64,000 nucleotides of DNA, from the NCBI GenBank assembly GCA_963930775.1, contig OZ005701.1, positions 2,232,001-2,296,000 on the forward strand. The letters are read 5' to 3'. The position numbers and the translations under genes were made by a program. The notes under the pieces were generated by a model, which did no database searches, was not told the DNA's origin, and saw only the letters and a program-made list of their open reading frames with translations. Position 1 is the first letter of the stretch; each line of letters opens with the position of its first letter. Source of the DNA: Cliona cf. orientalis. Its lineage: Eukaryota; Porifera; Demospongiae; Clionaida; Clionaidae. This document shows positions 1 to 12,300 of this stretch, in pieces.

Positions 1-832
1 TAGTCCAGTCGATTTATTTCCACTATCGACCAAAGATAATAAGCCAATTAATGGGCTTGATACTTCAGGACACTACAGTTAACTGGCATACATGCTCAGA
101 TGCTGTATGGCTATTGGCATAGTTGTACACCATGCATTGTAAAAATTTAATGCTGCTTTATAGTACATGTACCTAGTCTGGTCCATACATTTCCGCTAAC
201 GACCAAAGCTAATAAACCACTACTTCAGCATGCTGCTACATTTGAATAATAATATCATTATACTGAAAATTTGGCGGATTGGCCTTGACTACTGAGAACA
301 AAATATTGCCGGATGGCCAAGTTCGATCTAGCCACACTCCGAATCTGCCGCATGCACATGCATGATTGAGATCATTGAGGGAGTGGCTTACTAGATCAGT
401 CCAGTTCGACTGAGCGAATTGTATGGAGCGCTACGTACAAACCCTGGAATCATAGTATTTGGACGCCAACAATCAGTGAGAGAAATCGAAAATGAGCCTT
501 GAAGGATCGGTAACATGTAATTTGAGCAAGTGATACCAAATACCGAGTTAGTGAAAGACCACACCCACCAATTTCTTCACAATAATCAATTACATTTATA
601 GGAATGGAGGATTTTAATTTGGCAGCTGGCTGGCTAATCCGTTAAACTACCAAATTTTCCAGCTATACAGTACACAATTACTTTATGGCTATTGGCTTTA
701 TTGTACAGCACATACATGTATCATAAAAAGTGTTGTGATATTATACCTGGTCTGGTCCATATTATTATACAACCCCATTATTGAGTGGATCAATATTATC
801 ATTACACGTGATACAGCAATATTCATACTCAC

Positions 833-890
833 CTGTACTTCAGTATTATTCTGAGAAGCCTTGTCAATCACTTTATCACTTGACATTTCC
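833..890 (-). CDS. Possible short first coding exon, unidentified
   Basis: On the minus strand an ATG near 890 opens a short reading frame of about 19 residues, MEMSSDKVIDKASQNNTEVQ. It runs directly into a consensus GTGAGT donor at about 832. Such a short first exon would belong to a gene continuing off the left edge. No downstream exon could be identified in the remaining 800 bases and the peptide matches no family I recognise, so this is only a candidate and could be chance. Confidence 0.2.
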
Positions 891-1342
891 ATAGTGATCG
901 AAGGATGAAAGCAGCTCTCACAATCTACAGGGTGGCATACATCTCTAAAATTTAATTATGGCATAGATTAATACTCATTTAGACTCAATAGCACTACTAT
1001 TGCTATGCAAACAGGTTCGGTGATATGCCTCTGTTTTTTGGATACGATGTATCAGTCAATAGTGTAGCGGAAACTTTAGAGGGAGAAATTTTTTATGAAC
1101 TTTGTAGTTTGAGAGCCACCAGTAAAATTTAGGCACCTATACACCATGTATCCAGGGTAAGCATCCATGGGTGCTTAAAAATAACTCGATATTTAGGCGC
1201 GTATGGGCCCTTACTGGGAAAAAATTCCAGCTGCTATACTGATCACCCCTTAAAATGCACTGTACATGGGTGCTTACCAGGGACACTATCATAATTGATA
1301 TATCTATCTATAAATTGAAGTTTTCTCCACGAAATACTATAT

Positions 1343-1544
1343 TATAGTGGGAAACTTTCAAGGGAGAAAACCTGCATGAATTTCATGATTATATAACCAC
1401 CCATGAAAATTCTCTACAATATTAGGGATGCCACACCTATCTAAGCAATCAGTTTAACATTTCATGAAAGTTTTCTCCGCAAAATCCTCCCTTCCTTCCG
1501 ATCTATGAAAGTTTTCTCCCTTGAAAGTTTCCCGCTATACGGTA
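1343..1544. repeat. MITE family A (CCGTATAGCGGGAAA termini), copy 1
   Basis: A degenerate ~200-bp inverted-repeat element. Its right end reads TTTCCCGCTATACGGTA and its left end is a mutated version of the complement (ATAGTGGGAAACTTTC). The interior carries repeated gaAAGTTTTCTCC blocks. Two better-preserved copies lie at 12951-13128 and 32257-32467. Element ends are flanked by TA, which suits a Tc1/mariner-like nonautonomous element. The family assignment is inference. Confidence 0.7.
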
Positions 1545-1734
1545 CAAGAATCACTGTTATACCTATTCGCTCGCTCTCTCATTGTATTAACCCAAGTTTT
1601 CTTAGACTAGAGCATATATATGTAACCCGCGTACAAGCTGCATTAGCATGTAATATCAATATGCACGTGGTGTTTACGAACTTTAGTATATACATGTTAT
1701 GCTGGGTTGTGCATATGAGCAAAAAGAACATGGC

Positions 1735-2145
1735 CTGACCACAAGGGGTATCCCCCTCCCTCCCCCCCCCCCCCCTTAACGTCATAGCATTTCGGTCAAG
1801 ATTTTAACACTGAAATGTCAAGTGAAATGTCATTGAATGAAAGAAACTGTGTGTGAGTGTGAGTGTACAACTTATTGAGCTGTTTAACCACAAGAACGTA
1901 TAAATCTCTAACAATTTATATTATTACTCTAAATTAATTATTACATACTGTATTTTTTACATTTGCACCTCAAGTGATGTGTGAAAAATAATAAATAAAT
2001 AAATAAATAAAATTAATAGCTAATCATAACCAAAATCTGCTCACAATGTAGTTGTAAAACGTCATGGACTAAGACCCACTCCCCCTAATGTCATAATGAT
2101 GCTAATTTTTCCACAAGGACCTTGGACAAACCCCTTAACGTGTTT
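1735..2145. repeat. Degenerate copy of the GGGGGCTTGTCC inverted-repeat element
   Basis: Read on the minus strand this stretch matches the element at 18418-18883. It shares the end AATTTTTCCACAAGGAC, the GACGTTTTACAACT block, and a C-rich tract next to TTAACGTCAT. The left terminus is decayed. It includes a poly-C run at about 1761-1775 and an (AAAT)n run at about 1989-2011. Confidence 0.6.
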
Positions 2146-2705
2146 GGCTTTATTATCTGTCTGTCATTTGTCAGCACCAACATTGCCAGATCTGCAGGTC
2201 TAGGCTACTGAGTGACTCATAAGCATAATAAATCCATCCGGAAATTGTTAGAAAATTAGCTCCATTTGGCTCTGAATCCTTTGACAAGCCCCGCAAACGT
2301 CACAAAGGCTGCATTAATTTTGTTGACCACACCTATCGACACAACTTGCTGGCCTTATCCATGTAGGTTTGTTGCAATATTTCAATGCTAAATTATTATA
2401 TTTTTTGGACCGATTTTCCGAACTCAATAGTACACACTAAGCCAATTCCAAATGCCTAGGCAGTAAAATCTCAAATTATATCGTAGTAGCTATTACTTTC
2501 TTGTGCATAAAATTTTTGTGGAATCATATAGGTAGATATATATATAATATGGCATGCCTAAAATTTCGTGAGAAAACTTAAAATCGCAAAGTTCCTGGCT
2601 ACACAATAGCTATGCCTGGATTGGTCCGCTACCCATTGCATATCGCCCATTTTCGTTCATCTTCAACTGTGGTCTCAGTGCTCAGAGGTGATGAAAGCAT
2701 TTTAA

Positions 2706-2744
2706 AGTTAGATACCCCCTCCCCCCCCCCCCCCCCCCCCCCCC
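2706..2744. repeat. Poly-C tract
   Basis: A nearly uninterrupted C homopolymer of more than 25 bases followed by CACACACA. Similar G or C homopolymers recur through the window, at about 1761, 8728, 8864, 16842, 31911 and 42511. Lengths of such tracts are unreliable in assemblies. Confidence 0.9.
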
Positions 2745-3181
2745 ACACACACAAATTCCACTGCCTATGGTAGTATTAGCTGGTGGTATGGAATTTGGCC
2801 CGGCTCGTACCCATTGGCACTGGCAGGCCCGTTTGAGTGGGAGAATTCACATGAGTAGGATATAGCTAATTTCATGATATGACCAAATCAGAGAACAACA
2901 GGGTCACTACGCTCACCGGTTGAGAAATCCACGAATGTTTAATGGTCCCTCAGAACGAGCCACCATTCACGCTATATAGAGAACAGGCATAAGCACAACG
3001 CGGAGGGTAAAGGGTCGATCTTATGCGCGCAGTATCTATCAGTGACCTGCAGAAAGGGTTAAGGGGTTAATCACTTTGTTTAGACGTGCACGAAGGGTTA
3101 AATCGTGCGTCCGCGCGATCGCTTTATCCGGTCCTACTATGCGGTCCTAGTCCAGTTTTTGAAGCAGTTAATAGTTCAGAT

Positions 3182-3594
3182 CAGAGGAGGTTCGACAGGG
3201 TCAAAAGGTCAGCAATAACCCTCCGTTAACGAGCATTCTTGTACTTTGTCCCCGAATTTAGACAGTCCTGATTTATCATGGTGACAGGCGCTGCTTTCTC
3301 CAAGGCGGATGACAGACATTTTAGAAGTAATCGGTGGCTTTTCTATGCCATCATTCTCGCTACAGCAGCTTGCCTTGCTGTTCAAGGTCACAAAGGTCAG
3401 CCATATGGTAGCCTAGAAAATCGTTCGCGAAGGGTACAGGGCTCGAACTAGTATTAGACACGACGAAAACATGATAGAGATACTTTCGTAGCAAGATAGC
3501 TGGGGTACAGCGAAGAAATTAATACTCTCATACAAACATATGGGAGCACGTGATTAGCTAATTGTGACCTTTTGACCCTGTTGAACCTCCTCTG
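3182..3594. repeat. Inverted-repeat element, CAGAGGAGGTT termini
   Basis: The left end CAGAGGAGGTTCGACAGGGT is mirrored at the right end with one mismatch over about 30 bp, giving a ~413-bp element. The inner part has no coding signal. No clear target-site duplication is visible. A single related end (CAGAGGAGGTAGGACAGG) occurs at about 14342 inside an intron of the neighbouring gene. The superfamily is unknown. Confidence 0.75.
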
Positions 3595-3711
3595 GGTGCA
3601 GATTGGTGCCATAATATCATGCTAGTTTGATCAGTTTTTGCACCATCCCTATAATTATGATACATAATTTATGGGATATTTTCTGTTCATTAATTTTATT
3701 AAGTAGAGTGG

Positions 3712-6311
3712 TTAGCCTAAGATTATAATTATAATCCTCACCACAATGTGAAGGTAGGGATTAATGTATTCAAAGGAAAACTGTCTGAGGAGGAATGCAC
3801 CAGAATTGGGATAGCAATCCAACTCTGTACTCCCGCAGCCAACATTGTAATCTTCCAGAAGTAAGTAAGTCATTGCTGAAAAACCATAGTAGGTGGGATT
3901 AAGATATACCATCCAACGGTACCTGCAAGAGATTGCAAATGATATCACTACTTGTTGGATGATAAATTTCGAGCTATGAAGGTAGCATTTAATTGTGCTG
4001 CAAATGTACATGAAATGATTAATGTATGTAATGATTGTATCCTTGCATGGATACAGTTTTACTGTGGACATAGAAAAATTAATGCTATATGGAAGCTGAG
4101 AAGTGCACATTTTGGATGGATTCTGCACAGTGTACGTATCTCTCCGATGGCTGAGAAATGCACTTGTTTGGACCAATTCCGCATGATAACTCAGAGCAGA
4201 GACCTCTGTTCACATGCTGAGATAAGGTGCGGAGGTCACTTTCTGCATCAGCATGCAGAGTCCCTAATTATATCCGCATGCAGAGATGTGGTATATACCA
4301 AGGTCCATCTCGTGTCCCAGGTTGCGCTATGAATGAACATTAAGGAAGATACAAACGTCCAGTACATGTAAGGGCTACTACAACCATTCAGATAGGGAAG
4401 TGTTCTCATACTAGCACCTGTGCCACCAAGCCTAGTCTCAATTTACTGATAGTCACACTAAGTCTTGATGACGGCACAGACAACTTAGTTTAGTCGACTT
4501 AGAATCACTCTTTGCATGCAAAAGGGATCTCTTATTATTTCCACTTATGCAGAAACAGTCACTGCAATGCAGCATGCGGAAGATTTAGCATGCATGTGAA
4601 AGCACAATCAACAAATGCATTTCTCAATCACCTCTGAAGTTTAATCTCTTGCTACTCATGAACTTTTTCGTTCCCTTCTGAGATCCATGTTCATAAATGA
4701 CATTAATTTTGTGCTAGAAGCATTGTGCTGTAGAGCAGCTCGAGCATGCGCAGTAGATCGAGTAAGATTCCCTATATTAAATAGTAGAGCAACTCAAGGA
4801 TGAGGAATAGACTTCATATCTTATACCATTTCATCCTATTTTATTGACCCTACTTTTTCTTAATGTTGAGATTTGCTGATTTTTATGCTGACAATTAAAA
4901 AACAGACGACAGATGATAGACAAACCAATTGCTTTATCCCCTGCTGCGCATGCACGCATATGGGGTAATTATTAATATACAGGATTAGGATTTGAGTTGG
5001 GTTTTTAAAGATAAACTCAAAGTTTATGTTTGATGAACTTACCCCCAGTGGAGGTTTCCAATCTCAATGAAGCATCCACTAGTAAACTCAGCAATTGAAG
5101 TTATTATTGGAGAAATCTGGAAAGAGTAGTCGGGAAATGCACAGAGAAGAGCAATAAACAGTCCAGTCCAAGCTTGGTTCATGACTATGTGAACAATGAG
5201 CACTTGAAAGAATACCAGAACACTGTAGGAATCAGGAGTGATCACCTGTGGAAACATGATGATAATATTATATACTCAAGGAAGATTTTTGTCACAAATA
5301 TTTTGCAATAAGAATGGCTGGAGCTTATTAACTATACTCTTATTAAATTGTAATGACCCATATAGCTACTTGCAATTGTATGCCAGTCCTCTAAGGGAAG
5401 TTAGTTTAAACAAACACTGGCCAGTCAGTTTATTATAATATATTAACCTATTAGACTGGCCACCCTACCATTAAGTTAATATCTGGCTTTCATACTTGTA
5501 TGCATTATTATTAACCAGTATACCTATGCAATGCCATGTGTGTCACTATAATAGCTATTCTTCACATCAACTGTCAAGTGAATATAATTATTATCGGAAA
5601 GTTGATCATGTGTCAGCTTAATTCAAGCTCATTGTGATATCCTGAACATCTATGAAACAATATGTCTTGCTTGACATATCCTTACCAGGAAGTAGAGAAA
5701 AACAGTAGAGAGAATCACAGGGGTAGTAGCCAAGAACATGTGCCGCATAAATCCCTGCAGAACCAGATCGTATGGTTTTCCAAAGCCATCAGCCTTTTCA
5801 TATGTGTAAATCTGTAACGCCCGTGAATAGTAGAGTTCCAAGGCAGGATACATAAACAGGGCACTGGCAGCAGAGAATTCACAGAATGCAGTAAGGATGA
5901 CACTCGGATCCATTTGTTGAATATAGATGGTCCCTGCATGTATGTTCAAGGGAGAATCAGATTAATAATAATAATATATGTCTTCCTACAAGTTTATTTA
6001 CGTAAGGAGGAGAATAAATCATAGAGTACAGGAGTAGGGATTGAAGTGGGGGCTACCCCTCGAACTTTGATAACTTACATGTACACTGTAAATTAGCACA
6101 CAGTGGTGGATGGAAATTTGCATGCTTGTTTACCATCGAGAGTAAAGTAGCTAGCTATGTACAGCTAGTATAAATAACAATGGTCACAAGGGTTCTCAAG
6201 ATCCATAAAGTGCCCCCCTCAGACACACACACGCATTTACTTAATTGGAAGCTATATATATACTCAGAGAGGAAGAAAATTATGAGAATGAGGAAGGGAG
6301 CAAGACAAAAT

Positions 6312-6344
<33 letters not shown>

Positions 6345-9300
6345 ATGAGCCAAAGGGTGAGTATAAGCATGTGTAGGAGGAGAGAGAGCATGCACACCTA
6401 GTGAAATTCCAAATGCCAAATAGACTACAAGCAGGTAGAGTACTGTCCACACTGTAGCTCGCTTGGCAGCCCTGGCCTCAAGGGTAGCTAATCGAGTAGA
6501 AAACGATGATGACTGTGTCTTAAACCTTTTATAGCGAAAACTGAAGAATTCCAAAGTACTTAATGTACTTCTAGATGTACTTGATCTGGAATAACAAAAC
6601 ATGTCATTCATTATAGAGAGTGTACTGTTGGGTTATGACTGCAGTAGTTAATTTTTTTACGTAGTGTATTCTTTCCATCTAGCCTGCTTTATGGCACGTC
6701 GAACCAGTCTGGGCTCTGATGAAGATTGGTATTCCTTGAGTATTGCCTTGCGGCTAGCAGGATTAAGAAGTAAATCCATCACCACATCTGTCATTTACAC
6801 ATGTGCACATAATGATGATCATTGTAATAATAATAATTATGGTCTAACCAGCAGGATTGTGGTCTTCTATGCTGGGAAGTAGCTTGCCGTTGCTTAGTAG
6901 GACGTTTGTTAGAGCATTGACAAAAAACTCATAGATTTTTTCTGGTGCACCATGGTAGGCTACCTGTAAATATCATAATAAATTGGATTGGATAATTCAT
7001 CAGCATGCAAACAGTTTTATATTATTGTTGTACCTGTCCTTCACAAATGAGTACTAATCTGTGAAACATGTGAAAAACCTCAAGCCTTGGTTGATGAATT
7101 GATAGGACTACTGTTCGATTGGCATCAGCCAGTTTATTTAGAAACATCAGAAATTGCAAAGTGGATGTTCCATCAAGTCCTGCACGTACATGTATGTGTA
7201 CATAATTAACTTATGCGTTGCTATATTATGTATACCAACAAGATATAGGGTGATACATATTATGAGTCACGAACCAGCTGTGGGTTCATCAAGAAAAATG
7301 ATTGCTGGCATTGGTATTATCTGAAGTGCTGTCGAGAGCATACTCCGCACACCACCATCAATCTTCTTATCAGAAGGCTGAGTATCGGCAACTGTACTAA
7401 GTCCAGTCTAGTAAGGTAACCATTAATAAAATTAATATTATGACATTGTGATCTATAGATGGTGTACTATGTAAGAGAATTCCCAAAAATTAACATACCA
7501 AGTGTAGGATTTGCTCCACTCTCTCCATCTTTTGACGGTGAGTATACTCACTCGACATTTTGAGTTGAGCAGCCAAAGTAAGGTTCTCTCTGATTGTAAG
7601 TTCCTTGTAGTATGGCTCACCATACTGTAGAACATAGCCTGAATTGTCTTTAAACCATTGCTGTACTTCTTCAACAAGAATTCCATTGATATAAACTTTG
7701 CCCTAATAAGACATGCAGTTGTCAATGAGAGTATACGTATAACATTGTGCTAGGGTAGTGAGTAGAGTAAGTTATCCGGATATTAAGTAATTTTGTACCA
7801 AAAATAATGCATCCAACTATTATAATAATGCATGGCTGTCGATATGAATCCATATCGACAGCCATAATAGCTGGATGCATTATTTTTGGTACAAAATTAC
7901 TTGCACATACTTTCCTGCATATAATAGCAATGGAAGCCGCGCATGCAGTGATGACACCCTTAATTACCATTCACTCGTGAGGATGCAAATGTCAATGTCT
8001 GAGAGCTATATTTGACTTGGACAAAAGCACCCAATTTCAATCAAAAGTGCGTAACACTTGACATTGTGTGGCTATCATAGTTCAATGTATTATGTATACA
8101 TACATTTTGGGAGCTGAAGTAAGGTATATAGCGTATTTTTTGACAGAAATAATCAGTCTAGCTAGGGGTAGTTTGAGCCAAAAATTGCATTCTTCATTAT
8201 TATTTTCAACCCATTTTCTCATATGTACGCACGTTATTTTACACAAAGTAAAAATTAATGCTCATGAGCATATTCATTAGCAATATTAATTTTGTATAGA
8301 AAGTGCACACACTTTAAACTCTATATATGTTGCTTCTAAAGAACTCAGGGCTTGTCTTACACTTTAAGAATAGATTCCTCTTAATTCAGAAAACATGCAA
8401 TAATAATTTATTAATAATGTATAATAATATTATTATGTGCATAATGTACTGTGTGAACCTGTGGGTGTACCACTAGTACTGTGAGAGCTTTTGTATGTGT
8501 TTGAGCGGACATCTAAACTAGCATGCAAATAATGCATGGATTAAGACAGCTTCTGGCTGAAAGTCGCTGTTCAATAACGTGCAGATATTACTGCATGCCA
8601 TACAGGAAGGGGCATGGTAAATGGTTCAGTCCAAAGGATAACACATCCAAATGTTGTAATTCCCCTATAGAGCGACACATGATGCATGTACTAGTAATCT
8701 AGTGAGCTAAATCTGCTCTTACTCTGTGGGGGGGGGGGGGGGGGGGGGGGGATAGGCAGGGGTGGGCAAGCAAACTGAAATACTGAGCCAAACTATAAAA
8801 GAACGTTCTACTGTAGAGCCACTACTGTAGAGCCAATGCCCATACACAGCACTGATGATCTCACCTCCCCCCCCCCCCCCCCCAAAAAACATACACAAAC
8901 ACTCTTTCACATTAAGCATTCATTTTTGTGGGGCTGGCAAAACTAGTCAGGCCCTGAGCCTTGTGTTAGAAATAGCTAGCTAGCTAATATCCTTATAGAT
9001 TGATCACAGAAATTAATCATGTGTCGCTGATTTGTATACCTGAAGGTAGTGACAAGTTTAGCTTAGAGTAGCTCATAAGTTGTCCAAGAGCTACAAGAAA
9101 TCCTGGTGGAGCCACAATTGGCTCTTTGGCTCCCATTTGCCCACCCCTGGGATAGGAATCAGGACTCAAAGTGATTTATAATTAATATGCAGTTTTGTGT
9201 TCAAAATTGTGCTATCAGATCATGAATGTACCTTGATCACTCCTGTTTGACGTCTACCATTAAGAATATCCAGCAGAACAGTTTTGCCACATCCAGACGC

Positions 9301-12300
9301 TCCCATTATTCCAATTAGTTCCCCGGGATTGAAATAGAGTGAGACTCCTTTTAGCACATCCTTGCGCACTACTTTGAAGATGTCGGGATACTGAATGTAT
9401 GGAAGTAGAGAAGTTAATCATGCATATTATAATTATGTATAATAGCGTAATGGTATTCGGAATCCATGGAGAGTGAAAAAGGTGCTGCATCTTGGTGAAC
9501 AATGGTGCACCATCACTGGGGATAACATATACACTCAGCTTAATCCATACATATCGACTCAAGAGAATTTATTAACCCTCTGCACATGAGCAGCAGGGTT
9601 ACAGTAGTCTGTTTATGTGTCTGTCTGTCTGTTACCACTTTTAACTGCTCAAGTGCTATATATACTATCCAAACTCCATAACATCAGAATCAGCATGATA
9701 CTCCAAAGGTTTTGACTAGTGGATTTGCTCAGTAAAAGCACTTCATCAAAAGTTATTAAGCTGTTTTACATATAATTGCATAGTGCTCTTGGCATAAGAA
9801 CTAAGCTACATCTCTCACGACAGCAGATTGCACAAGGGTTTCAAACCACAGAGCCATGTGTGTTAAACTATTGATCTACTGTACATACAGTAACTGCAAT
9901 GGCAGCTGTGTTCAAGTAACTTACACTGCATAGACTTGTGAATCATGCACAACTGTCTTATTATTTGTATCACTGGACTCCTACAGATCGAACACAATCA
10001 TCTATTAGCTGGTATATTGAACACTGCTCTTGATTGAGTACAAGTAACACTGCATGCATCTCCTGGGTCGTGCAATATACTGTCAATTGAGTGCAAGCAA
10101 CACTGGACTCCTGAGTCAACTGCTATCAATTGAATGTAAGTCACACTGGACTCCTTTATACAATGCTACTATCAATTTAGTATATTATGCATAACACTGG
10201 ATTTGTGAATTGAATATAACCGTCGATTGAATGCAACCAACATTGGTCCCAGGACTCATGGATCCGAATATCCAAGTTTTGGCAATGCACTCAGTCAATA
10301 GCATTGTAGATAATTTGACATTAAATTTATTTGACACTGGACTCTTGTATCTATATAATGTTATCGACTGCTTGAGTTCAAGTATTAAACCCTAGATATT
10401 CTTGATTGAACAAAAATAATAGTCTGGTGCCTTGAATGTTACTGATGATGAGTCAACCTGGAGACATCACCTGAGCACTCTGACCATTCATTATGAGTAA
10501 AAGTATTTTTGTGAACTCCCAGATTGGATTATGTAGTACAGCTTGGTTCCAGGTGAGTTGTAAAATTTTAGTATTGCCTTACTGAATACTGTACTCTCTT
10601 TTATAGATCACGTCACTCAACATCTTATCCCTACTTGATAACATAATTTTCTTAAAATTATGTAACTGGTGCCATATCTATTCCATATGCATGCATGCCT
10701 TTCAAATTTAATTGCTACTGTACAGGTATTGGTTGTAATAATCTGCAATAAGCAAATGGCGCAGAGGGTTTTGCCAAAGGTGCTTCATATTATAATAATA
10801 TTATGGGTCTGACACATATCCAACTGTAACACGCAACGATTGTACATACCAGTTTTATTTTAGATTTTGAACTCCCATCAACTTCTTCCGTATCCTGAGT
10901 TTCATGCAAATAATCTGATAGGTTTTCCAGAGCAAATGTTTGTCCTCTGTCATCTTGTTCATTCGTCACCTCTTTTGTCCTTGCATTGTAGGTCACGCTA
11001 TAACTGAGGTCCAGACATGAAACTGAAAGTGCATCCACATCTGGCACATTCTGTATGTTGCATGTGGATTGTATAAACTAAGTGGTATCCAAGCTGATGG
11101 ATATAATGATTTATGTACCTTCAAAGGATTTTCATCATCATTTACGTCTTGCATCAAACGGATATAAGTTGCTTGCTTCAACTCCAAACGGTACGTCCAG
11201 CACATAATCCAGATTTTGACTAAAACACATATAACTGTTATCACTACAATGACACATGCGATCACTATTTTTGACCAGATTGGCCAGTTGTTGCTACTCT
11301 GTCTCCCAATGGTAAGCCTATCGGGGCAGTTTGGATTGCAGCTGGGACCTTCACAGAATCTGTCACTGTACTGAACACTAGTGGACATGTTCATCCATTC
11401 CTGCAGAGCCTCTAGGATTGTCGCGGGTGTCCCACCTTCTTGTAAAGAGGCTAGATGGAGAGTAGTCCACTTCTCTGATGTGACTGCATTGCTTAATATA
11501 TTGTTGTGGATACAAAAAAAGATGTGCATAATGTAAGATAACTGTCTAAAAATTAATTATAGCACTACATGTGTAATGACATTGTGCAATTAATCCTTGG
11601 CACAATAGACTAAGTATTGTAAGCACAATAAGTAAACCTCTCTTGGGATGAATAAGCGTATTATAATTATGTTCATTCACTGCAAAGGAGAGAGTGGCAA
11701 CAGTGACATACCGGGTAATATATACACAAAGTTCAGCTACGAGCTCAGTTGTCACAAACAAGAGTAAGGTTAATCTATCGAGCTAGACCCTTCCTTGCGC
11801 TTGTATTGTACGCGCGGGGTAGACTAGAGTAAGGTGTGAATATCATTACCTACAATGTTGCACCAGTGTTGTATTCATATACGTATAACATGCATGCATG
11901 CACTGGCCTCTGCCTGTTGAAGTTAAGGCTATTACTTATGTAATGCAAAATCGTGCATATTATAGCTGTAATACACTTTCTATTAGTGGGCAGTATGATA
12001 TAAATTATTATGTTAGAGGACAAGAAGGATAATGCGTGGATTGAAAAGGCCAAAAAGCTTTAAGATGAACAAAACATCCAGAACTGGTGTGTGTGTGTGA
12101 GTTGAAAGATTTTGCATAAAGCTATAATATTATAGTCATGATCAGTATATACATCCATTAAGTGCCAAAACTCCCCATGCACTATATTGCATGTGCTAAA
12201 GGATAATAATTACAAAAGCCAAGATTAATGTGAGACCAGATGTCACATGTTAAACTCTGTACTGAGTATTATGAGAAGATCTATTGATATAAAATGAGTA

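Noticed and set aside
3712..4332. Plus-strand ORF at 3952-4332 opposite the last ABCG exon
   Set aside because: It overlaps the intron next to the real minus-strand exon and has no family similarity.
8719..8919. Gly-rich/Pro-rich ORF over G and C homopolymers
   Set aside because: It arises from poly-G and poly-C runs around the hAT element; no domain.
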